Source: Pseudomonas sp. NC02 | GTDB lineage: Bacteria; Pseudomonadota; Gammaproteobacteria; Pseudomonadales; Pseudomonadaceae | Assembly: GCF_002874965.1 (NCBI RefSeq) | Contig: NZ_CP025624.1 | Location: forward strand, 6,014,001 to 6,078,000 | Reading direction: 5' to 3' | Length of the DNA: 64,000 nucleotides | Shown here: one piece after another, positions 19,630 through 28,185 of the stretch | Numbering within the stretch: the first letter of the stretch is position 1 | How the letters are laid out: every line of letters starts with the position of its first letter | Made by a program: the position numbers and the translations under genes | The notes under the pieces: generated by a model | What the model was told of the DNA's origin: nothing | Databases searched by the model: none | What the model saw: only the letters and a program-made list of their open reading frames with translations

Positions 19630-20217
19630 CTAAATCATCCGGCGCAATACCGCGCAATCTTCAGCATGCCAATCCGCCAGCTCCGGCCACGGGTTTTCCG
19701 GCAGATTGACCAGCACAGTATTCGTCCCCGCCGCCCGCCCGCAATCCAGATCAAACCGGTAATCACCGACCATCACCATCTCTTGCGGCGCCACTTCCCA
19801 CGCTCGCGCCAGCTTCAACAAACCACCCGGGTCAGGCTTGGGCGGCGCATCATCACGCCCCAGCACATCCTCGGCTGCAAAGCAGTCCGCCAGGCCAATC
19901 GCCTGCAATGTCACATGGGCCAGCTCCCGCGCATTGCGCGTCAGGATGCCCAGGCGATAACCCCGCCCGGCCAATTCCCGCACCAACTCCACCGCCCCCT
20001 CCGCCGCCACCGAACCCAGCGCCAACTCACGCTCATGCGCAAGCAACCACGCATGCTTGGCCGCTGCTTCATCGGCGGGCAACGCCGCCAGGTGCGTAAG
20101 AATGTCGTCAGTCGCCGGAATATCAAGGGCCACGCGGATCGCCGCAAAATCATGCACGGCCACCGTCAGGGTGCCATCCATGTCGAACACCCAGTGCTTC
20201 ACATCACTGAGGCTCAT
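19630..20217 (-). CDS. HAD-superfamily hydrolase (phosphatase)
   Basis: The 195-residue protein has HAD motif I FDMDGTL near the N-terminus, motif II LTRNARE, the Lys of motif III in PPKPDPGGLLKLA, and motif IV MVGDYRFDLDCGRAAG. The cap is a small C1 helix bundle, so it should act on a small phosphorylated metabolite. ATG 20217 overlaps the tesB stop by four bases (ATGA), so translation is coupled to the thioesterase. The exact substrate cannot be told; phosphoglycolate phosphatase-like enzymes share this layout. Confidence 0.9.
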   Translation of the reverse strand: MSLSDVKHWVFDMDGTLTVAVHDFAAIRVALDIPATDDILTHLAALPADEAAAKHAWLLAHERELALGSVAAEGAVELVRELAGRGYRLGILTRNARELAHVTLQAIGLADCFAAEDVLGRDDAPPKPDPGGLLKLARAWEVAPQEMVMVGDYRFDLDCGRAAGTNTVLVNLPENPWPELADWHAEDCAVLRRMI

Positions 20218-21083
20218 GCCCAGTCCTTGCGATGACGAATCAAGCCTTCCTGGGTGACCGATGCCACCAGTTGCCCGGCGCGGTTGTACACGCTGCCCCG
20301 GGAGAACCCACGGGAATTGCCGGCCCATGGGCTGTCCATGGCGTAGAGCAACCAGTCATCGGCACGCAGGTCGGCGTGGAACCACAGCGCGTGGTCGAGG
20401 CTGGCGACTTGCATGTCTTTCTGCCACACGGTCTTGCCGTGGGGCAGCAGCGAGGTGGTCAGCAGGCCGAAGTCCGAAGCGTAGGCCAGCAGGTATTTGT
20501 GCAGCGCCGGCGAGTCGGCCAGGGCGCCGTCCGCACGAAACCACACGTATTTGACCGGGTCGGACGGCTGCGGGTTGTACGGGTCTTTCTCGGTCACCGG
20601 CCTTACTTCGATCGGCTTGGGGCACAGCAGCTTTTCGCGCATGTGCTCGGGAATCAGGTGCGCACGCTGCTGGGTCAGCTCCAGCTCCGACGGCAGGTTC
20701 TCCGGGCCGACCACCACGGGCATGGTGGTCTGGTGCTCGAAGCCTTCTTCGTCGTACTGGAACGAAGCGCTGCAGGTGAAGATCGGGTTGCCCTTCTGGA
20801 TCGCCGTCACCCGGCGCGTGCTGAAACTGCCGCCATCGCGCACCCGGTCAACCGAATACACCACCGGCAACGCCGCATCGCCGGGGCGCAGGAAGTAGCC
20901 GTGCAACGAATGCACATGCCGCGTCTCTTCAACGGTCTGGCTGGCCGCCGACAGCGACTGGCCGAGCACCTGGCCGCCGAACAGCTGGCGAAAGCCCAGG
21001 TCCTGGCTGCGGCCGCGAAAGAGGTTTTCCTCGATCGGTTCCAGGGTCAGCAGGTCCACCAGATCTTCCAACACTTGGCTCAT
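20214..21083 (-). CDS. tesB: Acyl-CoA thioesterase II
   Basis: The 289-residue protein, the usual TesB length, hydrolyses medium and long acyl-CoA to free acid and CoA. Two hot-dog domains are visible (LFRGRSQDLGFRQLFGGQVLGQSLSAA first; DHALWFHADLRADDWLLYAMDSPWAG second), with the catalytic Asp/Gln/Thr region near LASLDHALW and the final SRGFSRGSVYNRAGQLVASVTQEGLIR. ATG 21083 has a strong AGGAG. It is followed without gap by the HAD gene. Confidence 0.95.
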   Translation of the reverse strand: MSQVLEDLVDLLTLEPIEENLFRGRSQDLGFRQLFGGQVLGQSLSAASQTVEETRHVHSLHGYFLRPGDAALPVVYSVDRVRDGGSFSTRRVTAIQKGNPIFTCSASFQYDEEGFEHQTTMPVVVGPENLPSELELTQQRAHLIPEHMREKLLCPKPIEVRPVTEKDPYNPQPSDPVKYVWFRADGALADSPALHKYLLAYASDFGLLTTSLLPHGKTVWQKDMQVASLDHALWFHADLRADDWLLYAMDSPWAGNSRGFSRGSVYNRAGQLVASVTQEGLIRHRKDWA

Positions 21084-21124
21084 AGAGCATCTCCTACAAC
21101 AATCTATTGGGCATTCCGGGCTGC

Positions 21125-21694
21125 TTATCCGTGCAGCGTGTCCAACCATTGGGCGCGGGTGATGCGATACAACACATGATGCCGCAAGGGGTCATCGGCT
21201 GCGACCTTGGGGTGTTCAAAATCTGCCAGGGGATCGTAATGCATACCGATGGCCTGCATGACTTTTTGTGATGGCAGATTGGCTTCAGTGGTAAACGAAA
21301 CGATTTCGTCCAGCTTCAGCCGGTCGAAACCACAGCGCAGGGCAGTCCAGGCGGCTTCGCTGGCGTAACCCAGGCCCCAGTGTTCCCTGGCCAGGCGCCA
21401 GCCGATCTCCACCGCCGGAGTGAACGGGGCCTCGAAGCTCACATTCAGCAAGCCGGTGAGGCCGATGAACTCGCCGCTGTCCTTGCGCTGCAAGGCCCAC
21501 AGGCCAAAACCGTACTCGGCAAAATGGCCGCGAATACGCCCGATCAGCGCGGCACTTTCCAGGCGGCTCAAGGTGGCCGGGAAATACCGCATCACCTGCG
21601 GGTCGGCGCACATGCGCGCAAACTCCGGCAAGTCGGCATCGCTCCATTGGCGCAGCACCAGGCGTGCGCTTTCCAATTGCAGTATCGGCTCCAT
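21125..21694 (-). CDS. GNAT-family N-acetyltransferase (RimJ/RimL type)
   Basis: The 189-residue protein begins with the typical LQLESARLVLRQWSDADLPEFA, and carries the acetyl-CoA loop in the WRLAREHWGLGYASEAAWTAL stretch and the end motif NLPSQKVMQAIGMHYD. It should transfer an acetyl group to an amine of a protein or small molecule. The start at ATG 21694 is supported by AAGGGAGGGG; a frame continuing to 21772 lacks this. It is divergent to the HDAC-like gene and 41 bases upstream of tesB. Confidence 0.9.
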   Translation of the reverse strand: MEPILQLESARLVLRQWSDADLPEFARMCADPQVMRYFPATLSRLESAALIGRIRGHFAEYGFGLWALQRKDSGEFIGLTGLLNVSFEAPFTPAVEIGWRLAREHWGLGYASEAAWTALRCGFDRLKLDEIVSFTTEANLPSQKVMQAIGMHYDPLADFEHPKVAADDPLRHHVLYRITRAQWLDTLHG

Positions 21695-21770
21695 TGGTCC
21701 CCCTCCCTTGCCATGTGCGTGAGTGTAACGCGCTGTTAAGATCCGTCGCTGGTTCCCGTCAGAAATCGCC

Positions 21771-22691
21771 ATGCCCTTGCCATTGATCTACCACGACGAC
21801 TACAGCCCCGAGTTCCCGGCAGACCACCGCTTCCCCATGGATAAATTCCGCCTGCTGCGTGACCACCTGGTGGAGAGCGGCCTGACACGGGACAGCCAAC
21901 TGCTGCGCCCGGAACTCTGCCCCGCCGAGATTCTGGCCCTGGCCCATGAACCTGGGTATATCGAACGCTACATGAGCGGCGAGTTGTCGCGCGAAGACCA
22001 ACGGCGCCTTGGCCTGCCTTGGAGCGAAGCCCTGGCCCGGCGCACCGTGCGCGCGGTGGGCGGCTCGTTGCTAGCCGCCGAGCAGGCCCTGGAGCACGGC
22101 CTGGCCTGCCACCTGGCCGGCGGCACCCACCACGCCCACTACGATTACCCGGCGGGTTTCTGCATCTTCAACGACCTGGCCGTGATCAGCCATTACCTGC
22201 TGGCCAGCGGGCGGGTCAACCGGGTGCTGATCTTCGACTGCGACGTGCACCAGGGCGACGGCACCGCACGCATCCTCCACGACACCCCGGATGCAATCAC
22301 CGTGTCCCTGCACTGCGAAAAGAACTTCCCCGCGCGCAAGGCGCAAAGCGACTGGGACATCCCGCTGCCCATGGGCATGGGCGACGCGGACTACCTCAAG
22401 GTGGTCGACGATGCCCTCAACTACCTGCTGCCGCTGTATCAGCCCGACCTGGTGCTGTATGACGCCGGCGTGGATGTACACAAGGACGACGCCCTCGGCT
22501 ACCTCAAGCTGACAGACCAAGGCGTCGCCGCCCGCGATGAAAGCGTGATGCGCCACTGCCTGGGCCGCGATATTCCGGTGGTCGGGGTGATCGGCGGCGG
22601 CTACAGCAAAGACCGCCCAGCCCTGGCCCGTCGCCACGGGATCCTGCACCACAGCGCGCAGCGCGTCTGGACGTCATCAGGCTGTCATTGA
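21771..22691 (+). CDS. Histone-deacetylase-family protein
   Basis: The 306-residue zinc hydrolase has the arginase/deacetylase fold. Key segments are GGTHHAHYDYPAGFCIFNDLAV (His-His pair and binding loop), FDCDVHQGDGTA (Asp and His zinc ligands), YDAGVDVHKDD (second Asp ligand) and GGGYS near the end, which carries the transition-state Tyr. In bacteria these enzymes deacetylate acetylpolyamines, acetoin-related compounds or proteins; the target here is unknown. It starts 76 bases from the divergent acetyltransferase gene, so an acetylation/deacetylation pairing is imaginable but unproven. Confidence 0.92.
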   Translation: MPLPLIYHDDYSPEFPADHRFPMDKFRLLRDHLVESGLTRDSQLLRPELCPAEILALAHEPGYIERYMSGELSREDQRRLGLPWSEALARRTVRAVGGSLLAAEQALEHGLACHLAGGTHHAHYDYPAGFCIFNDLAVISHYLLASGRVNRVLIFDCDVHQGDGTARILHDTPDAITVSLHCEKNFPARKAQSDWDIPLPMGMGDADYLKVVDDALNYLLPLYQPDLVLYDAGVDVHKDDALGYLKLTDQGVAARDESVMRHCLGRDIPVVGVIGGGYSKDRPALARRHGILHHSAQRVWTSSGCH

Positions 22692-22751
22692 GTTATGCGC
22701 GTTACCCACAATCGCTGTGGAACTGCCTGTGGATAACCTGAGTGAAAGCCC

Positions 22752-22780
22752 CTGCAGGCCATAAGCCGCCTGGCCTGCAG
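22752..22780 (+). terminator. 9-bp perfect hairpin after the HDAC-like gene
   Basis: CTGCAGGCC pairs exactly with GGCCTGCAG across an 11-base loop. A TTTTTT tract follows only after 14 more bases, so it is an imperfect intrinsic terminator. It lies between the deacetylase stop and the flavoprotein gene. Confidence 0.5.
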
Positions 22781-22863
22781 AAGGCTGTATGTTTTTTGAT
22801 CAGGCAGCATGAGCATCCTCGGGTAGAATGCTCGGCCTACTTTGCCGAACCGCAGTTATCCCC

Positions 22864-24108
22864 ATGCCCCAGACTCAAACCCCATCTCAACACGTCATCA
22901 TCATCGGCGGCGGCCCGGCGGGGCTGATGGCCGCCGAAGTGTTGAGCCAGGCCGGGATCCGGGTCGACCTGTACGACGGTATGCCCTCGGTAGGCCGCAA
23001 GTTCCTGCTGGCGGGCGTGGGCGGCATGAACATCACCCATTCCGAACCTTACCCGGCGTTTCTGGCGCGCTATGCCGAACGGGCGCCGTGCATGGCGCCG
23101 TTGCTGCGTCAGTTCGGTGCCGAAACGTTGTGCGAATGGATACACGGGTTGGGGATTGAAACCTTTATCGGCAGCTCCGGCCGGGTGTTTCCTACTGACA
23201 TGAAAGCCGCCCCGCTGCTGCGGGCCTGGCTCAAGCGCCTGCGCGACCAGGGCGTAGTTATCCACACCCGCCATCGCTGGCTGGGCTGGAATGCCGATGG
23301 CAGCCTGCTTATCCACAGCCCCGAGGGCGACAAAAGCGTACGCGGTGATGCAGTGTTGCTGGCCTTGGGCGGCGGCAGTTGGTCGCGCTTGGGCTCGGAT
23401 GGGGCGTGGCTGAAGTTGCTGGAAGACAAAGGCGTGCCTTACGCGGCGTTGCAACCGAGCAACTGTGGCTTCGAGGTGTCGGCCTGGAGCGAGTTGATGG
23501 TCAGCAAATTCGCCGGGGCACCGCTGAAAAACGTCGCCATTGGCCTGGCAGACGACAAGCCACGGCTGGGGGAATGTGTGGTCACCGCCACGGGCATCGA
23601 AGGCAGCCTGATCTATGCGTTGTCGGCACCGATTCGTGAGGCGATCAACCGGGATGGATCGGCCACGGTGCACATTGACCTGTTGCCGAGTAAGCCACTG
23701 GACAAGGTGATCGCAGCGCTGAGCAAGCCGCGCGGCTCACGCTCGATGAGCAAGCATTTGCACAGTCAGTTGGGATTGGATGGGGTGAAGGCGGCGCTTT
23801 TGCGCGAGCTGTCACCGGCGGAGCACTTCAATGATCCGGCGCAGCTGGCGGTGGATATCAAGGCGCTGCCGCTGACGCTGGTGAAAACCCGGCCAATGGA
23901 TGAAGCCATCAGTACCGCAGGCGGCGTGCCGTTTGAGGCGCTGGATGAACGCTTGATGATCAAGCAATTGCCGGGCGTTTTTTGCGCAGGCGAGATGCTG
24001 GACTGGGAAGCGCCGACGGGCGGGTATTTGCTGACGGGGTGTTTTGCCAGCGGGCAGGCGGCAGGGCGCGGTGTTCTTGAGTGGTTGAGGCCGGCCACCC
24101 CGGCATGA
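22864..24108 (+). CDS. NAD(P)/FAD-dependent oxidoreductase, HI0933/TIGR03862 type
   Basis: The protein of about 414 residues has an FAD-binding Rossmann motif VIIIGGGPAGLMAAEVL near the N-terminus, the family pattern GRKFLLAGVGGMNITHSEP, a second GDAVLLALGGGSWSRLGSDG, and the C-terminal FCAGEMLDWEAPTGGYLLTGCFASGQAAG that closes the FAD site. This is the HI0933-like flavoprotein family, whose reaction is not well defined. I start it at ATG 22864 (MPQTQTPSQH); a frame from 22828 would add 12 residues. No ribosome site is obvious before either. Confidence 0.9.
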   Translation: MPQTQTPSQHVIIIGGGPAGLMAAEVLSQAGIRVDLYDGMPSVGRKFLLAGVGGMNITHSEPYPAFLARYAERAPCMAPLLRQFGAETLCEWIHGLGIETFIGSSGRVFPTDMKAAPLLRAWLKRLRDQGVVIHTRHRWLGWNADGSLLIHSPEGDKSVRGDAVLLALGGGSWSRLGSDGAWLKLLEDKGVPYAALQPSNCGFEVSAWSELMVSKFAGAPLKNVAIGLADDKPRLGECVVTATGIEGSLIYALSAPIREAINRDGSATVHIDLLPSKPLDKVIAALSKPRGSRSMSKHLHSQLGLDGVKAALLRELSPAEHFNDPAQLAVDIKALPLTLVKTRPMDEAISTAGGVPFEALDERLMIKQLPGVFCAGEMLDWEAPTGGYLLTGCFASGQAAGRGVLEWLRPATPA

Positions 24109-24151
24109 CCCACTCACCCCATCACCGCCCGGCAGCAAAGTTACCTCTGAC

Positions 24152-24652
24152 TCAACTGGCTGTTAGATCGGGATAGGCACGTTTAAAAGCTGTTACTTGC
24201 TTCTGCAGGAAAGCATCCTCTTCAGGCAGTAAAATTTTCAGATTTTCTATATAACCTGAATACGCACTGAAGAGTCTGGAAGGATCGCCGTGTTTCAAAT
24301 CGTTCCATTCCTGCTTGAAGGCGTAGCTGAGTTTCTGGCCCTCTTCCTGACTGGTATAAAGCATATCCTGTAGATACTTATCCAATGGCGCCCTTATCTC
24401 AGGACTGATCGAATAATTAGCCTCATACAACGACATCAACTCTCTGAACGAATGGATTGCCTGCCCATACTCGCCGCGCGCCGCATGGTCTTCAACCCGG
24501 GACCTTAATTCGGCCACACGCAACTCTACCTGCTTGAAAGCTTTCTCGTCAGCGGCCTTGCCTTTCTTGATTTCGCCGTCTACAACAACGCCGCCGATAA
24601 TGCCCGCCGCCGCCAGGACCGGCAAAACAAAAGGTACTAAAAACACAGCCAT
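24152..24652 (-). CDS. Hypothetical protein of unknown family, AT-richer local context
   Basis: The 166-residue protein starts MAVFLVPFVLPVLAAAGIIGGVVVDGEIKKGKAADEKAF: a hydrophobic N-terminal stretch (residues 2-25) that could be a membrane anchor or uncleaved signal, then a charged, mostly helical remainder with heptad-like spacing (VELRVAELRSRVEDHAARGEYGQAI). I do not recognise a family. ATG 24652 follows GGAGAT at good spacing; ATG 24679 does not have one. The gene and its upstream 200 bases use more A/T and more AT-ending codons than the neighbours, suggesting later arrival. It stands alone between a flavoprotein and rhlE. Confidence 0.75.
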   Translation of the reverse strand: MAVFLVPFVLPVLAAAGIIGGVVVDGEIKKGKAADEKAFKQVELRVAELRSRVEDHAARGEYGQAIHSFRELMSLYEANYSISPEIRAPLDKYLQDMLYTSQEEGQKLSYAFKQEWNDLKHGDPSRLFSAYSGYIENLKILLPEEDAFLQKQVTAFKRAYPDLTAS

Positions 24653-24679
24653 ATCTACATCTCCATCTAAGTTCGTCAT

Positions 24680-24697
24680 TCAGAAATCAGTTTCTGA
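24680..24697. promoter_or_regulatory. Perfect 7-4-7 inverted repeat upstream of the 24152 gene
   Basis: TCAGAAA (24680-24686) and TTTCTGA (24691-24697) are exact reverse complements around TCAG, starting 28 bases before ATG 24652. It may be an operator or a leader hairpin. The rest of 24698-24874 is AT-rich with no gene seen. Confidence 0.45.
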
Positions 24698-24874
24698 CTC
24701 AACCTCAGTGGAAATGAAGCATTTTAAGTTCCAGCACTTAAACACGGCGACAATTACAAAAAATATCCAAATCACAAGCAATAACTCATCAAGGATGACG
24801 AGGCACAACTTGACGCGAGCGGAATTGCTCCGCTCACGGTAGTCACTATGCGTTTACTTGATAACCAACAAGCC

Positions 24875-26212
24875 CTACTTCTTTTTCCGCGGCCCGGTGT
24901 TAAACACGGGCACCTTACGCACTGGCTTGATCGAAGGCTCGACCGGCGTCGCCTCCCCGCTGTCCACCCACTTGCCCAGGTTACGCTTGCCACCACCGCC
25001 GCCCGAAGCCTTGGGTTTCTTCGGCTTTTTCGGCTTCTTCACCACCTGACCAGTGGCATCGGTATCCGGCACACGGTGCTCCGGTTCGAAGTCCTGCTCC
25101 ATCTTCCGGGTCAACGTCTGACGGGTCAGCATCTCGATGGCCGACAGCATGTTCACTTCATCGGCGCACACCAGGGAAATCGCCTCACCGGTGTTGCCCG
25201 CACGACCGGTACGGCCGATGCGGTGGATGTAGTCCTCGGCCACGATCGGCAGGTCAAAGTTGACCACCAGCGGCAAGTCTTCGATATCCAGGCCACGGGC
25301 CGCCACGTCGGTGGCCACCAGGATCTGCACGTCGCTGCTCTTGAAGCGATCCAGCGCACGCTGGCGCGTGGCTTGTGGCTTGTCGCCGTGAATCCCGTCG
25401 GCATTGATGCCCAGGCCCTGGAGCTTTTCCACCAGCGCGTCCACACCGTTACGGGTCTTGGCGAACACCAGTACCTGCTTCCAGCGGCCCTTGCGCATCA
25501 GGTGCACAAACAGTTCCGCCTTGCGCTTCTTGTCCACCGGCACCACCCATTGCTTGACGGTGTTGGCAGCGACGTTGCGCGGGCTGACTTCGACAGTCAG
25601 CGGGTCGTTGAGCATCTGCCCGGCCAACTGGCGGATCTCGTCGGAGAAGGTTGCGGAGAACAGCAAGGTCTGGCGCTTTTTCGGCAGCATGCGGTAGATG
25701 TTCGCCAGTTCTTCGGAGAAGCCCAGGTCGAGCATGCGGTCGGCTTCATCCAGCACAAGGGTTTGCAGCTGGTTGAGCTTCAGCGCGTTCTGGCGGAACA
25801 GGTCGATCAGGCGGCCAGGGGTGGCGACCAGCACATCAACGCCTTTGCGCAGCTTCATCATCTGCGGGTTGATGCTCACGCCGCCGTACACGGCGTAAGT
25901 GGTCAGCGGCACGTTTTGGGCGTACTCGGCAACGCTCGCATGAACCTGCTCGGCCAGTTCGCGGGTCGGGCACAGGATCAGCGCGCGCACCGAGTTGGCG
26001 CTGACTTTCGGCCCTTCCATGGTAAGCAGTTGCAGCAGCGGCACGGCGAAACCGGCGGTCTTGCCGGTGCCGGTCTGGGCCGCAGCCATCAGGTCACGGC
26101 CTGCCAGCACCGCCGGAATGGCTTGCGCCTGCACCGGCGTCGGGGTCTGGTAGCCAAGCGTCTCAAGGGCGCGCAGCAAGGGTTCGATCAGGCCAAGTGT
26201 GGCGAAAGTCAT
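24875..26212 (-). CDS. rhlE: DEAD-box ATP-dependent RNA helicase, RhlE type
   Basis: The 445-residue helicase unwinds RNA in ribosome assembly or mRNA decay. All motifs are seen in order: Q motif (TPTPVQAQAIP), AQTGTGKT (I), PTRELAEQ (Ia), DEADRMLD (II), SATFS (III), ATDVAARGLD (V), HRIGRTGR (VI). The tail from about residue 395 is basic and Gly-rich (KKPKKPKKPKASGGGGGKRN), fitting RNA binding. It is transcribed alone and followed by the orphan gene region. Assignment to the RhlE subgroup is likely; other Pseudomonas RhlE copies are expected. Confidence 0.9.
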   Translation of the reverse strand: MTFATLGLIEPLLRALETLGYQTPTPVQAQAIPAVLAGRDLMAAAQTGTGKTAGFAVPLLQLLTMEGPKVSANSVRALILCPTRELAEQVHASVAEYAQNVPLTTYAVYGGVSINPQMMKLRKGVDVLVATPGRLIDLFRQNALKLNQLQTLVLDEADRMLDLGFSEELANIYRMLPKKRQTLLFSATFSDEIRQLAGQMLNDPLTVEVSPRNVAANTVKQWVVPVDKKRKAELFVHLMRKGRWKQVLVFAKTRNGVDALVEKLQGLGINADGIHGDKPQATRQRALDRFKSSDVQILVATDVAARGLDIEDLPLVVNFDLPIVAEDYIHRIGRTGRAGNTGEAISLVCADEVNMLSAIEMLTRQTLTRKMEQDFEPEHRVPDTDATGQVVKKPKKPKKPKASGGGGGKRNLGKWVDSGEATPVEPSIKPVRKVPVFNTGPRKKK

Positions 26213-26260
26213 GGAAATACCGTAGGAAAAAGTCAGCGCAAGGTCGCAATGCGCGGCAGT

Positions 26261-27157
26261 TTACCTTATTTCCGGTTTTGGCTTTCGCCACTGTGGCAGG
26301 CTGATCAGCAGCACCGCGCTGATAATCACCAACATTGCCAGGGCTTCTTCCATGCCGATGGTCTCACCGACAAACACAATCCCGAGCAACACCGCCACCG
26401 CCGGGTTGACGTAGGCATAGCTGGTGGCCGCCGCCGGGCGTACGTGCTTGAGCAGGTACATATAGGCATTGAAGGCGATGATCGAGCCGAACACGGTCAA
26501 GTACGCCAGGGCCAGCCAGCCTTCCAGCGGCGGCATGGCTTGCAGGTGTTCGCCGCTGACGGCACTGAGCAACAGCAGCACGAAACCTGCGATCAGCATC
26601 TCCGCCGCACTGGCCATCGCGCCTTGAGGCAGCGGCAAATGCTTGCTCCACACCGAACCAAAGGCCCAGGCCGCCGCCGCAAAGATCAGCAAGGCCGCAC
26701 CGGTGGGGCTCGATTGCAGGTTGGAGCCCATATTGAGCATGGCGATACCGATAATCCCCAGCACCACCCCGGCCCATTCCAGACGGGTATTACGCGCGCC
26801 CCAGAAATAACCACAGAGCAAGGTGAACAACGGCACCGTCGCCACCGCCAACGCGGCCACCCCGGAAGCCACGCCCGTATGTTCGGCCACACTGACCGCA
26901 CCGTTGCCGAAGGTCAGCAGCAAAATGCCGATCTTCGCGGCAGCCTTCCACTGCACCCACGTCGGCGCCGGCGCCCCGCGCCAGCGCAGGAAGGCATACA
27001 TCAGCGCACCCGCTGTCATAAAGCGAATCCCCGCCAGCAACAGCGGCGGCCAGTACTCCACACCAATGCGAATCACCAGGTAGGTAGACCCCCAGATCAC
27101 GTACAACGCAAAAAAGGCGGCGATCAACGGTAAGGGAAAGCGACGTGGGCCAGGCAT
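26261..27157 (-). CDS. EamA-family transporter, YedA-like
   Basis: The 298-residue protein has ten helices in two EamA repeats (first LYVIWGSTYLVIRIGVEYWPPLLLAGIRF, second AAWAFGSVWSKHLPLP). The opening with WGSTYLVIR and PPLLLAGIRF matches the YedA/RhtA-like group of drug or amino-acid exporters. It is divergent to an Lrp-family gene 160 bases away, a pairing often seen where the regulator controls an amino-acid exporter. Substrate not known. Confidence 0.85.
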   Translation of the reverse strand: MPGPRRFPLPLIAAFFALYVIWGSTYLVIRIGVEYWPPLLLAGIRFMTAGALMYAFLRWRGAPAPTWVQWKAAAKIGILLLTFGNGAVSVAEHTGVASGVAALAVATVPLFTLLCGYFWGARNTRLEWAGVVLGIIGIAMLNMGSNLQSSPTGAALLIFAAAAWAFGSVWSKHLPLPQGAMASAAEMLIAGFVLLLLSAVSGEHLQAMPPLEGWLALAYLTVFGSIIAFNAYMYLLKHVRPAAATSYAYVNPAVAVLLGIVFVGETIGMEEALAMLVIISAVLLISLPQWRKPKPEIR

Positions 27158-27317
27158 TGGGCAGCTCTGTGGCAGGACAAGGGAGCGTTATTTTAGAAAT
27201 CCCCGGCCGTAAACATAAGTTACAAAACCTGTTTAAAGCGCCAGTACACTTTTCAAAACATGGTTATCAAGGCTATAAACCGTGCTTTCGAAAGCTATGC
27301 ATTCCCGGAGCCTTATC

Positions 27318-27779
27318 ATGGACAAATACGACCGTATGCTTCTCAGCGCCCTGCTGGAAGACGGCCGCGCGTCCTACGCGCAACTGGCGCGCACCGTGAA
27401 CCTGTCCGCGCCCGCCGTGGCTGAGCGAGTGGCGAAACTGGAAGCCAGTGGTGTGATCACCGGGTATCAGGCCAAGGTCGACCTGTCGAAGGTGGGGTTG
27501 CCGATCCAGTGCGTGATTGAGTTGCGGTTGACCAATCATGGGAGCCAGAAGGTTTACGACGCGCTGTCGGAAATTCCCGAGTTGACTGAATGCCATCGGG
27601 TGACGGGCGATCCATGCGTGATCATGCAGGCGGCGGTGGGCTCGATGCCGGAGCTGGAGAACCTGATCAATCGGGTGGCGAAATTCGGGTTCAGCAAGAC
27701 CTCGATCATCTTGTCGAGCGCGATAGAGCGGCGGGTGCCGTTGGGGCAGTTGGAGGGGAATGGGAAGAGTGGCAACTGA
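27318..27779 (+). CDS. Lrp/AsnC-family transcriptional regulator
   Basis: The 153-residue protein has the N-terminal helix-turn-helix MDKYDRMLLSALLEDGRASYAQLARTVNLSAPAVAERVAKLEASGVI and a C-terminal RAM effector domain. It probably senses an amino acid and may control the divergent EamA exporter. ATG 27318 has GGAG nine bases upstream. The 160-base gap with the exporter gene is AT-rich enough to hold both promoters and an operator, but no palindrome stands out. Confidence 0.92.
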   Translation: MDKYDRMLLSALLEDGRASYAQLARTVNLSAPAVAERVAKLEASGVITGYQAKVDLSKVGLPIQCVIELRLTNHGSQKVYDALSEIPELTECHRVTGDPCVIMQAAVGSMPELENLINRVAKFGFSKTSIILSSAIERRVPLGQLEGNGKSGN

Positions 27780-27795
27780 ACACGCCGCTCTGCAG

Positions 27796-27905
27796 CTCGT
27801 TCCCACGCTCTGCGTGGGAACGCATCCGGTGACGCTCTGCGTCACGACTTGAAGAGCGGACGCAGAGCGTCCAGGGCGGCATTCCCACGCGGAGCGTGGG
27901 AACGA
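27796..27905. repeat. Cluster of four short hairpins (TTCCCACGC-type repeat)
   Basis: Four successive palindromes with three-base loops: GTTCCCACGC/GCGTGGGAAC (27799-27821), GTGACGC/GCGTCAC (27829-27845), GGACGC/GCGTCC (27858-27872) and TTCCCACGC/GCGTGGGAA (27882-27902). The outer two are copies of the same unit in inverted array. This is a different repeat family from the REPINs. It follows the Lrp gene and lies in the 406-base gene-free stretch 27780-28185, whose middle (27906-28050) shows nothing else recognisable. Confidence 0.8.
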
Positions 27906-28052
27906 TCGCCATAGTTGACCGAGTTGCTTGAAACACCCGCGCTCAACTGTGTGTGGCTTGCCTGCGATGACGTCAGTAGCTTCACTGATTCGAAGGTGGT
28001 GGTGGATCGGTCGCTGGACTGCTTACAGCCTCGATAACACCGCAAAACTAAT

Positions 28053-28140
28053 GTGGGAGCGGGCTTGCTCGCGAATGCGGTGTGTCAGTCAGCGCATGTG
28101 TTTGCTGATACTCCGTATTCGCGAGCAAGCCCGCTCCCAC
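28053..28140. repeat. REPIN (inverted REP doublet)
   Basis: Standard facing arms GTGGGAGCGGGCTTGCTCGC and reverse complement, spacer TGCGGTGTGTCAGTCAG...CTGATACTCCGTA. Second repeat in the same gene-free stretch, next to the exonuclease stop. Confidence 0.92.
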
Positions 28141-28185
28141 ATTTGGATCTTCGTCATGTTGAAGATGGAGTTCTGCTCAAGCGAC

